Assembly: GCA_002989075.1 (NCBI GenBank)
Contig: PSQN01000005.1
Coordinates: forward strand, 992,001 to 1,056,000
DNA length: 64,000 nucleotides
Direction of reading: 5' to 3'
Source: Arthonia radiata
Lineage: Eukaryota > Ascomycota > Arthoniomycetes > Arthoniales > Arthoniaceae
In this document: positions 38,245-50,500 of the stretch, piece by piece
Layout of the letters: every line of letters begins with the position of its first letter
Position numbering within the stretch: position 1 is the first letter of the stretch
Made by a program: the position numbers and the translations under genes
Notes under the pieces: model-generated
What the model was told of the DNA's origin: nothing
The model's input: the letters and a program-made list of their open reading frames with translations, nothing else
The model's database searches: none

Positions 38245-41200
38245 CGATTTTAGCCTCTTACTATATCTACCACGTCTTAAGCGCTATAGTTACTAGTAAC
38301 TATAATATATACTTACTATATAAGTATAATAAAGGTAGTAAGGGTACTAAGGTAGTAAAACTAAATCTATTTACCTAGATATATATACTTTAATTATTAC
38401 TAAAGTTAGTAAAGTATAAATTAAGAGTTAAAATAAGCTTATATCTACTTAATTAATAAACAGGTCTTTAGTAGTATTATTACTATTATATAAGTTACTA
38501 CTTATATAATTATTTTTACTTTTATTACTACTCTTATTTATATTTACTATCTGAATTATAGTATTTTATATATTACTCTATATCTTTCTTTATATTTTTT
38601 TAATACTCTAGTTTTAAATAGTAGTCTTTTGCTTTAGTATTATCTTTCTATTAATATTTTAAAGCTAATCTTTTTTATTAAAGATACTAGCTTCTTTAGT
38701 ATATTACTAGTATTGTAAGTACTTTATAGCTTTTATAGTTATTATACTTAACTATATATATTAACTTATAATTTTAATTTTATAGAAAAAAAATATACTT
38801 ATACTTAATAGAAGTAGCTAAAATAGCTAATATATTAAATATAAAGTAAGCTAAATTAAAATTACTATTATATTTACTATTTTAATAATATAGTATCTTA
38901 ATATTATTATAAAGCTTCTTTTAGTTTTTTTACTTAGTATTATTAGTAATCTCTTACTATAGTTTAGTAAAATAAGGCTTAATTTTAAAGTTAAAATATT
39001 ATTATAAGAGTTTTAATTATTTATCTCTTATATTTATATATTATTTATATATTTATAAGTATTAAGGCTACTAAATTTATTATTACTATTAGTAACTTTA
39101 AGATTTTTCTATATAGTTATTTATATATTAAAGTTAGCTTTTATTAATACTACTATAGCTACATACTTTTTATATTTTATTTTTTATTTTTTCTATATCT
39201 TTTAGTAGTATTAATAATACTACTTCTACTATTTTATACTAGTTTACTTTGCTTTTAGCTAAGTTTATTTATACTAAAGAAAGAAAATATAAGAGATATA
39301 GTATACTAGAAACTTATTAATTTTATTATAGTAGATATTCTAATAGAACTATACTACTACTATATAGTGTTTAAGCTATTATTACTTCTTTATATAGTTT
39401 TTATACTTATTTTAGTAAAGTTAGTTTAAATATAATAGAGCTTATTAAGTATCTATACTATATATAATAGTTAAATACTAAAATAATTATACTACGCCTC
39501 TTTTAGCTTTATTACTTTATAAAAGTAATATAAAGTTATATATAGTTACTTTAGTATAGCTTAATAAGAAAGTTAGAGAATATAATTCTAAAGATTAGTA
39601 TTACTAAAATTAAGATAATATTATTTAATTCTTTTTTTATAGTTAATTATATAACTAATTATAGTATAATAGCTATTCTAATATATTATATTTACTTAAA
39701 TTAACTATAGTAGATAATTAGTAAAGTTAATATTTAATAAGTATAGTAGATATAGAAGAATTTTTAAAATAAAGTTAAATATATATATATATTTAATTAA
39801 ATAATAAACTATATAAATTATAGACTTTTAAATAGAGTATCTAATCTTTAAGTATAAGCTTTATTTTAAAATTTTTTAGTAATTTTATAACTTACTATTA
39901 AGCTATTAATTTAGTAAGTATATTATCTTTATTAGTAATTTAAATATCTTTTAAAGTTGTATACTATTATAGTAAACTTTTAATATATTAAAATAAGCTA
40001 TATAGATAATCTAAAAGATCTTATTTAGCCTATATCTTAAAAAGACGCTTAAGATTATTTTTATAATTAGTAATAGTAATATTATTAAGAATCTTATTAG
40101 TATCCTTATTAAAAATAGATATTTATACTAGTAAGTTTAATAAATAAATAGTATAGTAGATTTAGTAATACTTATAATACTTTACTAATATATCTAGATA
40201 TAGGCTTTTAAGTATAGTAGTAATTATAGTATTATTAAAAGAAGTATTATTAGTAATAAAGTAGCTAATATAGCTTTATATCTTTTAACTTTAAATAATT
40301 TTTAAAAAACTATATATAATATTCTTATTACTATAGTTTTTAAAAACCTTTTAAAGAGTAATTAATAGTATTTAGTAATTACTATTTTAATTAATAAAAT
40401 AGATAACTATAGATAGTATTACAATCTATACTAGTAAAATTAAAAGATTAAAAGAAAGATAAATATTAGTTTAGATATTTTATATTAATATTTATTAAAA
40501 TTTCTTTTCTATCTTATATTATTCTATTATTTAGTAGTATATAGTTAATTTTATCTTTAATAAAAAGGTTACTAGCTTAAAAAAGATAAAGAAGAAAAGC
40601 TACTAAAAGAACTTATTCTCTATTATTAGAAATAGTATATAGTATATTATAATCTACTATATAAATAGAAGCTTAAAATATAAAAGTAAATTATAAACAA
40701 TTATTTTAGTAAGAGTTAGTTCTTTTTAAGGAGCTTTTTACTAATATATCTGTAACGCCGGGCGGCCGTAACCGCTTTGCTTAGTCTTATTCTATACTAA
40801 GGGTAATATAATCTTATAACAAGAGTAATTACTAAGATATTTAACTCAGGAGGGGAGGTTAGGGAAGCAAGAGACAAACTATAAGTCTTAAATAAAGGAC
40901 TTAACCGGTAATATAAACAAGCTAGAAGATATACTAAGGCCGCACAGAAAAGCTCTTTTAAAACTTAGTTACTCTATTTATACGTCGACGTAGCTATAGG
41001 GTCCTACTTCGCGCTAATATATATAAGAATTGCTTATAGCTTACTAGTTACATTATAATAAGAAGAACTAATTAGGTTTAATACCTTAAAGTTAATATTA
41101 AATAATAATATTAATTTTAAATTTAAATTTATAGATATCTATCTACTAAGGTAAATATCTATCTTATTTATATAGTTTTAGATATAGCTCGTACTTTAGA

Positions 41201-42330
41201 TCTATTAGAGCTACTAGAGCTATTAAACGTCTAATACTTCTAGTACGTCTAGTAAATTATATAATAGTTAATGCTACTAGAGCTGTCCGACGTCCAATAT
41301 ATTCAGTATGTCTAGTAAGTTACGTAATACTGTTATCGTAATTAGCTAGTTCTATATTTGTATGACACTAACTAGAGCAGGTTAGGTTATGCTGGCGCCG
41401 CATCTTAACAATATCTTAGTAAAATTAATAAGATTACTCTTTTTATTAATACTGTACTAATTATATATATATAAAAGACTATTTTATATACTATTAAGAA
41501 CTTTTAGCTTTTACTACTAGTTTAACTTTTTATACTTATAATATTAGCAGTACTTATAGCTATTAATATAGTTAATTATCTTTTTATTAAAATACTAAAA
41601 TACTAATATTAACTTTTTATAGTATATAATAGTAAAATAGCTTACTTTTTAGTACTAAGTATTTTTATATTTAAAGACTATAAAATAGAGATTGTTATCT
41701 TTAATAAACTTTTTAAAAGTATAAGAAGATAGAGTAATATTAGAGCTAGTAGTAGTATTATTTAAATTAATAAGAATACTAAAAATAGATATATAAGCTA
41801 ATTAAAATCTTTTACTAAGCTTTTAGTAAGTACTTAATAATATACTAAAATACTTTTTTATTAGTCTATATAGTATTAATAGTAATAAAAGTAGTTTTTT
41901 AAATATTACTTACTTTTTTAAACTTTAATAGTAATAAAAGACTCTATTTATAATAATAAGGTATTTTAAAAGCTAAACTACTTAATAAAGGTATTTATAT
42001 TAGTAAGGTAAATTATTTTTAAAAAGCTAATATTAAAATAAAAGTAATAATATATATTTTTTCTTAAGTTACTATAGTATTAGTTAAATATAGTAGCCTT
42101 TACAACTATATTTAATTTAACTATCTTACTACTCTTACTATCCTTACTATCCTTACTATCTATATTACTACTAGCCCTAACTTTATCTTAGCTTAATCTA
42201 GCTAGTATATAGTTACTACGCCGTATATAGACAAAATATACGGTAACTAGGCTCTCTAGAGGGCTTACCATACCTACTATCTACTATAGTAACTATACCA
42301 ACTATATACCTTACCGCTCCATCACCAACA
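38245..42330. repeat. Second RIP-degraded AT-rich repeat block
   Basis: About 4.1 kb of AT-rich, CA/TG-poor sequence with sharp edges against normal DNA. Apart from the solo LTR at 40751-41410 no family is recognisable. Stretches of GTAGTAAGG-like motif near 38.33 kb recur inverted near 42.13-42.15 kb, which could be subterminal repeats of one old element, but no convincing ends or target duplication were found. No gene is supported. Confidence 0.6.
40751..41410. repeat. Solo LTR of an LTR retrotransposon, 660 bp
   Basis: Begins TGTAACGCC and ends CTTAACA (TG...CA), with the 5-bp target duplication ATATC at 40746-40750 and 41411-41415. It is visibly less AT-rich than the surrounding block. 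No internal region or second LTR is nearby, so it arose by LTR-LTR recombination. It contains a tandem duplication of about 63 bp (41211-41273 and 41274-41336) beginning CTACTAGAGC. It does not resemble the LTRs of the two chromoviruses in this window. Fossil, no coding content. Confidence 0.8.
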
Positions 42331-44948
42331 CTGAGTACGCTAGCGTCTGAAATGATGGGTACAGAAGGCTCGCAGGACGCCGTGCAGGATAGCCAGGAGC
42401 GAGGATGCTTACAGGGAGCGCAGTATCACGCCAGAATGCTTACGCATGACTCCTCGGTCCAATGGTGAGACGTTGCTGTTCGTGAGAGGGTGCTTCCACT
42501 TTTCTAGCGCTCCAATACAATGAAGGGTGTTCTTCGGTTGCTGACATTTTGTGGACTATTAGTGGACATTCGTGGTTCATATAGGTCGCTAATACACTTA
42601 CGTAGCTTTCTTAGTCCAATCAAAATCTCGTCTAGCGCTTTATAGAAGAGGCAAGCGCGAAGACGATGCAGTATCCGAGGTGGGCTGGAGACGTTTTGGG
42701 GCTATCCGCAGAGACTTAGCCTGGCATAAAGAAGCAGCAGCGCTCCGGTACCCATGCAGTTGGAACGATTCTGACTAACCTGGCTGTATCGTCCCAGTAC
42801 GAGGCTGCTATTGAGTGCAGCTCATGCACGGAAACGCGTCAGCCATTAGCTCGCGCACACTGCCTTCGATGGCAGCTGGAATGCCGTAAGCCTACTTAGT
42901 ACGTGGAGACGTCAACGGAGAGCATGATGCTGGCTGAGTTCGCAGTTTACGGTGCCGAGAACCTGGTGTAGGACCATGCACGCGGCACTCGAACACGGTG
43001 CGGCTGTTTTCCACCAACCGCTCCGTGTGGACCCAACGATGAAGTATCGAGTAGAATACTCCGTGAGCCGAGCAGTGGCGCCCATCGTTCTTCTGTTAAG
43101 CGAAGCTAGAAGTTGAGTTCAGAGCCGCTTCAGGTTCGTGTGGCGGCGTCAACACATTAGCTTGCTAAGACGGCGCGTTAGGCTCGTGAGAGCAAGCAAT
43201 AAAGCGTAAAAACGTGGTGCGTAAAGATGGCTCGGTAATCGCACGTATTCAAGATGATCTAGTCAGCCATTGTCTTGATATTTTGAGAAGCAGAAGTCAA
43301 GATCCCGCCCGGGACATGCATCCATCGTTAGTAATGATGGTTCGTAAGCGTGAAATTTGATTGGCTTATAAGATCGCCGCAATCTTGGCGCTCAAGCTAC
43401 TAATGAATCGCAGCACGTGACGTGTGTAATCAACCTAACCTAACCGCACTCACCCCGAGCCTCCTACCAGTAACTACTTCGCTTGAAGCCTCCATTGACG
43501 AGCTGCGAACTGAAAAGTTCTGCGCTATCGTTTGCCACTTCCTCAAGAACACACTTCGGTCTTCAGCCGCACAGACGAGACCGCATGCCTCACGGAGACT
43601 TGTCTTCAAGCAGCAGACAAGCAAAGCTGTCAGCACAGAGACGTCTCTCATATTTTCCTTTCTTACTGACGCAGAAGAGAGCAAGGTCAACACCGCCAAG
43701 CTGAGACGCGCCATGACCCCGACCTCTCGATTGCCAAGGCGTCGACTCACGCAAGGCATGACGCTCAAGACAGCAACGTCACTGCCGAAGTTGAGACTTT
43801 GACGATGCTATTACTGCTATGGGCCACAGGCTGAAATAATAAGTTGCCCGCAACCGAGCAGACGCAAGCCTGTGCGGTGTCAGAACGAACTCGCAGCCCA
43901 CACAGCGAAAACACAAGCGCAACCTCAAGCGACCGCAAGCCGTGCAAACACTGCCTGAGACTATCTCATTTCTCTCGCCACAGTTCCCCTTTCCGTCGAG
44001 ACGTCGATCACGCACCGACCGCCAGAAGTCTCCATTCCATTAAAGACATCGATATCCCCTCCGGCACCTCCCACGCACCCTCCTCATAAGCCCAGGGTAC
44101 CCTCCCACTGCCCTCATGAGCCACCCCAAATAAAGACACAAGCATCCCCACAAGTTCGAGTCCGGGACCGAGTACGCGCCCTGGAATGTCGCCAGGAGCT
44201 GCTTGGACACGACGAACGAAAGCAAGAAGAGGCTGAAGAATTATGGCGGGTTGTGTGTGCAGGAAATGGGAAGAGGCCGAGTCGGAGTCGGAAGAGGGGT
44301 GGCAGACGGCGGTGATTGCGCAGATCAGGAAGCGGAAGCGAAAGAGAAAGAAAGGGGAGAGAAAGTAGGGTTGCGGGAATGAATTTCATAGATGTGGTTA
44401 AAGAGGTTAGTGGCGATGGAAGGATAAGTAGTGGTGCATGTAAGCGTGTGCACGACGGCGGCGATCGGCGCTGTATGCACGCTTTCCCCCAAATTTTGCT
44501 GGAGAAACAAACATTGCTGGCGCTGACCTCGCCAGATGCCATCGCTGCTCAACTACGCTGTCTCGGCGACTTCAAGCATCCCCAGGTTGCAGCTCTGTTG
44601 GCTCCGCGCCGCTCTGCGGGTCTCGACGTAGTACAGTAACACGGCGATTGTCAATAGGAATCGCGCTGGTATTATAAGGTCAATATAAGCTTACGGACTG
44701 AGAGTAGTTCAGATTGCTTTGCGCCTATTCGCTATGTAGTGAACAATAACTCGCTGTTTATAGCTGCAGAACAGTGGTGTATCGTGGGACTAACCCCCAG
44801 AAATATGTTCGCAGCAGCAGGCAAGATACCAAGCGCCCTCTTGGCTGAGAATCCATTTGCGTTCACAATAGCTCCCTCATGCCGCGCAGCCCTGGATCCA
44901 CACCGATTTCAACGTTGCTTACGCTTGTTTCCGACTTTCCCATCGCGA
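42331..44948. other. Gap: normal-composition DNA, at most one small gene
   Basis: About 2.6 kb with normal composition. Open frames at 43.42-44.1 kb on both strands contradict each other and show no domain. Only a candidate secreted peptide at 44114-44389 is worth listing. Nothing else is supported. Confidence 0.4.
44114..44389 (-). CDS. Candidate small secreted protein (weak)
   Basis: A 91-residue frame from ATG 44389 whose first 21 residues (MKFIPATLLSLPFLSLSLPLP) resemble a signal peptide, followed by an Arg/Ser-rich tail with four cysteines. No family is recognised. Low-complexity CT-rich DNA can mimic such a leader, and an intron could change the tail. The call rests on the leader alone. 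Confidence 0.25.
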   Translation of the reverse strand: MKFIPATLLSLPFLSLSLPLPDLRNHRRLPPLFRLRLGLFPFPAHTTRHNSSASSCFRSSCPSSSWRHSRARTRSRTRTCGDACVFIWGGS

Positions 44949-47571
44949 CTATAGACATGTGTATACCTTTTGCATGCGGATTAGGGTGCAAGTGTATCCA
45001 TGGGTCCCATAGTAAGCGTTGGGATCGGGACCCCACACTACGAATCCTGTGCCGGCCTTGGTGCAAAAGAAAGGATAAGTGTATCGCAAGAGAAACTGAT
45101 CGTCATCCCCATAATTGCCGTCGTAAATCTGCGAAGTGACATATTCTGTCAACGGCGTGCCGGCGGGATATTCGGTTACAGGTTCTGCTCGCTGTGTGTT
45201 CAGGGCGGCATTGCTGTAACCGAAGAACTGGCCATTGGTGTCGTAGTAGTAATAGAAAAGGGGGTCTGCATTGGGTGAATGAGCTGAATAGAATATGGGA
45301 CCTTTGCTGAAGTCGAAGGTAGGGCTGAGCGTGAATGCGGTACCACCGGGCTTGGTGTAGTCGTTGAGGTCGACGCCCGGGCCCCCATAGTTCATGAATT
45401 GCCCTTCGTATGGGGTAGTAGGCCCACCGTACCTGTTGGAGACGATCACAGCGTAGCGCCGATTCGACCCTGTGGACCCGCTGCATTGGGGAAGCGCGGT
45501 GGCGACGTAGTTGTTGATGGTGACCGTGACGGTACTGGTTCCTCCAGTCTGCGACTTGTTAGATTACTGAAAGACTTGGAGAGTGGTAGACATTGATTAG
45601 ATTGGGGGAGAGCTTACCGTTCGAGTACTGACTGTTGAAGTGCCGGTGGTCACCGTGGCAGATGAGGTGACCGTGATCGTTGTTACGTACCCAACCGTCG
45701 TCGTACCTAATGGTCAGGTGTTAGCTCAATCTGTCAAAGCACGGCGCTCTCCGCAATGGTTCAAGGACCTTAAGTGCTCTGTAACGCGATTGAACATTAC
45801 AAGAAGATAATGGTAGGGTGTGTGGAAGCTCGGCCTTACCGCTTGAAACGGTCGCTTGTGGCGCCGTGAAGGTCGAGTAAACGGTGCTCGCAATGGTCTG
45901 GTCATTGAGCGACGTTGCAGAGGCGACAACAGTCCTCGTAACTGTAGCTACCGTCGTCGTAAAAGCCGTTGCTGTTGACGTCTGCGTTGTTAGATACTCG
46001 GTAGTGGTGCTGAGCTGCGTAGCAAACGACGTTGATGGTAACGTGGTAGTTACTGTATCGGTGACGGGAATAGTTGTAGTCGTTGTAGTCGTAACTACAG
46101 AGGTAGTCGTCGCAACGGCGGTGACAGGAACAGAAGTCTGGTCAGTCTGTGTGCTTGAGACTACTGCTGTGCGCGTCGCAAGAATACCAGACTGGACGGT
46201 GCTTATTAAGGTACTAAGCTGCGTGGTATAGCTTGTAGAGTAGGCCGTCTGTGGAACTGTAACGGTGACTACCGTGCTAGATGTAACAGTAACAGGGCGG
46301 CCCGAATACTGTGCAGACTGAGTAGCTGTAACGGTGGTTGGTATTGTAGTAACGCAACTCGCGGCTTTCGTCGACGTAGCTAATATCGTTGACGTTGGTC
46401 CAGTAGCAACGCAGGAGCAGAATTGGGTTACGATAGATGTTGGTATACCCACGGTATGACAGAAGTCAACGGTGCCTGTAGTAACAACGTTAGTATACTT
46501 TGTCCCGAGCTCGCAGGCGCGCGGGGTCTATATGAAGGAAATAATGTCTCTGGTCTTCGTAGGGGCAATGCGATCAACGTATGAAATAGGAATAAAGTCA
46601 ATTAAGGATCTGAGCTTACCCCATCTCTTTGCGAGACGAGCACCAGCTGCACGAGAAGCAGCATTAACGGTGACCGCCCTAGTTGTGGTAACGCTTATGC
46701 TCGCGGCATATTGGGTTGACGTGACTGTAATGGTAGCTCCTACCGAGGTAGTGCTTGTGACTGTGCTAGTGGAGGTCGCTGAGGGAGTAGAGAGCGTAGC
46801 TTGAGGCACCGTCGCGGCAGGAGCGGTTGCAGTGATCCCTTGCGTGATTGTTGTGTACTCAGTCTGGAAAGACGTTTGCGTCGACGTAGTTGTGGTGTCC
46901 TGAGTGACTAGCGAGGTGACTGTGTCGAGCTCATCTGCAGAAGCCTGAGCGGTAGCGCCCGTAGTCTGGATAGATGTGACAGTAGCATCAACTTGTGAGA
47001 ACGCCGTCGCTGGGACGGCTGTTGTAGAGAACGCCGTGGCGGTAGCTGTGGTAGTAGAGTACTCGGTCTCGGTAGAAGTCGTCGTACTAAAGATCGTCGA
47101 GGTTATATGGTCGGTGAAGAGCGAAGTAACATCGATACCACTCGTTGAGAAGAGCGTTGTGGTAGAGAAAATAGTAGATAGAGCAGTACCTGCTTATACT
47201 CCTGGGATAGTTTGAGTAGCCGTCTGAGTGCTGGTCTGGAGGGTTGTAGTTGTCGAGGCGGAGCCCGCTTGAACAGTCCGTGTAGATGTCAGAGTTGGGA
47301 CAACCGTCTGTATAGAACGGCAAGATGCCGGAACGGTAGTAGTGCTCGTAATGGGACGCTTTCCAAGAATTGCGGAGCAGAACCCGACTCCATCATTGTA
47401 AGGGAGGCGACTTGCAAAGGATACGAGTGGCTTCACTGATGGTGCATTGCAATTCAGAGACGAGGATGGTGCGCGAGGAAGCAAAGCCTCAAATGGAGAC
47501 GAAAGAGCTGATGACACGAGACCGAGTACGATGAAAGACGTCGTTGCGTGGCGGACCCAGTCGAGCGCCAT
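44949..47571 (-). pseudogene. Secreted Ser/Thr-rich (mucin-like) cell-surface protein, one internal stop
   Basis: Four exons (46620-47571, 45840-46475, 45618-45706, 44949-45548; introns of 144, 133 and 69 nt) give about 758 codons. The N-terminus is a signal peptide (MALDWVRHATTSFIVLGLVSSALSS), then a short Cys-containing region (LNCNAPSV, GVGFCSAILGKRP). This leads into some 400 residues dominated by Thr, Ser and Val in loose repeats such as TTTEYLTTQTSTATAF, a likely O-mannosylated stalk. The C-terminal 160 residues form a Tyr/Gly/Pro-rich globular region with four cysteines, which I do not recognise. There is no GPI signal or membrane helix, so it is probably secreted or wall-bound. TAA at 47194-47196 (codon 126) interrupts exon 1; CAA-to-TAA would be a CpA-to-TpA change. 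The frame is open on both sides, so the damage is recent or is a sequencing difference. Convincing as a gene; function unknown. Confidence 0.68.
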
Positions 47572-50500
47572 GGCTTGCACTCGAGTACGCTGAACAAGCA
47601 GCTCTGACCGACCAAAAAGTCGTCACGGCTCTACACAAGGAGATGCAGGCTTATATACCTAAGATTCTTTTCCAGTGCGGGAGGAATCACCAAGAGCGAG
47701 AGACCTCGCCTCGTCCGCGCCGCAAAATCTCGATTATCACGATCGCGCCGTTTTGGATATGTGGTTTGCCACTCTCCACCTTTGGCAACACTATCGCTTA
47801 ATATGTGAATCCGTCTAGAAGTCTCTGGGGATGCATCACTCCATGCTAGTACGTGAAAGCCGTGATTTGGAATTGCAAGCCTCCACTCTTGCTTTAGCAC
47901 TCGGCACGGCCTAAGTGAGAGGGGAATGGTGAGTATAATGCATAGTACTAGCACGTTCGCCGGCCTCAGAACCGTTGCAGATGCCGCAGAAGCGAGTGCA
48001 ATGACACATCGAGCAACAGACATGTAGATCTTTCCACAATGTAAGAACAACTGTGCACGCAATTTGTTCAGTTCGAAATGAAAAGGTTCTTCTGGTGAGA
48101 ATGCTTCAATATTGAACAGGATCCAACGCAAGGTGTCGAGGCACGCTTTGAAAGGCTGCGGAGATTGTACGAGGAAGAGAGAGATGATCACACCACCCAG
48201 CTTCGGTCTGCTGGACGGTGAACTTTACAAGCGGAGGTGGCTTGATGCTTTGCAAGTTAGCTAGAAGTGATGTTCATCCTCGAGGTATACGCCATACAGC
48301 TCGGCAATCTGGCGCGAGAAGGCTTGCGTCTACTCAGAAGCGATGCCGACGAGAAGCTCCAGTCGCTCTAAAAGTTAATAGATCTTACTTACCATCAAAG
48401 TGGTTTGAATCCAAACAGGGTCCCAATGAGGTGAAGGAAGGGGAGTGCGCTCATCCAGATCAACACTGAGGTGATCCAATCCCAGACTAGCTGCCTCAAC
48501 ACACAACCTAATTCGGAGCCATGCATACGCCACGTTAGCCCAATGGCCCGAAAAATGGCGCAGCAGCGCTCACGCCGTGCGTCAGCCACAGCGGCTGGAG
48601 TTTGTCGGATACGGTGATGCACTTCCACGGTGTTCTCCACGCTGTCAATGAGCAAATGATGGCTCAGCGTCAATGGGTGAGCGGTAGAACGTAGGACGAT
48701 TCGTTCGGATGAAAGCGAACGACGATTTGAGGAGGCACTGTAGCAAAGCGTAGTAATGAGGCCAAGGACATCTCACTACGAAAAGCGCGCATGAATGTGA
48801 GGATCCTGCCAGATACAGAGGCAGATGCGTGGGAGGCACGGCGTCGGTGGCTCTGCCGAGACAATGCTTGGCATACGCCTCGTTGCCTTAAATTTCAGGC
48901 ACCACTCGGCATCATCGTTAGTCAGCGGCAATCATCGCCATCTGATTGACCTTTATAACTTCACCCCGTTGAGAGGGTAGCGTGAGACTAGCCAGCCGTG
49001 AGTGAGTCTTCATTCGGTAAGACTCGCCATCGCTTTCTTCCATTTGCGGGTTCTACACCCGTTTCATGGCACATACTGAGCCAACGGCCGGGACTAATGT
49101 GGCCTCGCAGCACAAACAGATTAATGCCCAGCGACGTTTAGCCGCAAGCGGCTCGACCCTCTGCATTGGCTTGCATATAAAACTTTTCAGTTACATACTA
49201 AGCATGCTGCATGAAACTAGTGCCGGAGGAATCTTGGGTTTGCCGATACGGTCGACGTTGCGTTACCACAGCGGGCGTGATCCTCCATCTGAAAGGGTGC
49301 AGATCCCAGCTAGACGATAAGATTGGAGCATTCACCCTTGGGGAGCCGATGACCAAAAGACTAGTGCCCACTTTGGGCATTCTTGAACGCCTACTAGCCT
49401 AGCCAAATCCCTAAAGGGTTGCGATCAACGACGCAACTTCCTCGTTCCGTGCCGCAAGTCAAGGGTCTCGACGCATGCAGAAGACTTCGACGCAGCTATG
49501 CATGTACTATCGCTAGCCGAGCGTAGGCGTAGTGACCTCGCACACTGATTCCCTTGCACCACGTTGTCTATGGTCGTGAGCTACTAAGCTAGCGTAGGCT
49601 TTGTGTTAGTATACATCGGTCAGCATCCATCGACTGGAGCAGAAGTCTTGTCGACTTGCGATCTGCCTAAGCTATAAATGGATACTCATCCATTTATCAC
49701 GGAGTGACAGCGAGAGTGAGCTCGATGATGGCTGGACATCTCGTCAAGCAGCAAGGCCTACCCCCGAAACACTCGTGACGGTCTAAGCCTCGCCTTCTCG
49801 GCTGCAACGTCCGACACTAGCATCTCTCAGCGAAGCCATTCATTTCATTCTGTGGTGGCATGACATCGATACTCGAAGGCGTGAGCCCTCAGTCCTGATG
49901 AAGCTGACGTCGCGGCGCTGCCCCAAGATAGCCGAAATATTGACACAGGCTACCTTCGAATCCAGGCTGAATCTTCTGAGACGCAGTGATAATCTGACCA
50001 AAATAGCACGTCTAGGACAAACGTAGGGGTCCGACTCTTCTCTGCTACAGCCAGCCTAGTCATCAGAAGATATCTGGAGTTTCTGTGTTCACTGACAGCA
50101 TGCAATCATATCGCACATCACGCTACATCACTCCTTTCTCGCACTGCAAGGACTTTAGGCCATTGTAACACCTCCAACATCATCATTCCGGTACGACCAA
50201 TGCATTCGTTAACGCTTTCGCAAAGCCACATTGCTACGAGATCACGTTCATTGTCGGTCCGTCAAAACCCAAGTGTGCCACACGTAACACGCGCCCATCT
50301 ATACAGGTTCAAGGCGGCATCCATCATATGTCCGAAAAGCTATAGACGTGCAAATAGACTCACCTTCTCAATGATAGGTCCTCTTCACGTCTGTTAGCGG
50401 CGACAGTACCTTTCTTAGTACGCTGAATGAGCAGTCCTTGCTCAGCTATTTAGCTATTGGCTACAGCCTCTTTCTTTCATTCGACGGCTTGAATACCAGG

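Noticed and set aside
38230-42320. GAGCGGTAA near 38.23 kb and its inverse near 42.31 kb as transposon ends
   Set aside because: Only nine bases match, similarity stops at once and no target duplication flanks them; it could be chance.
42331-47571. The Ser/Thr-rich surface protein as a member of the metabolite cluster
   Set aside because: It is separated by a 4-kb RIP block and 2.6 kb of empty DNA, and nothing in it suggests a role in small-molecule synthesis.
47631-48191. A 186-codon minus-strand frame as a gene
   Set aside because: Its apparent start is GTG; from the first ATG only 130 residues remain, with no domain, directly upstream of another gene's start.
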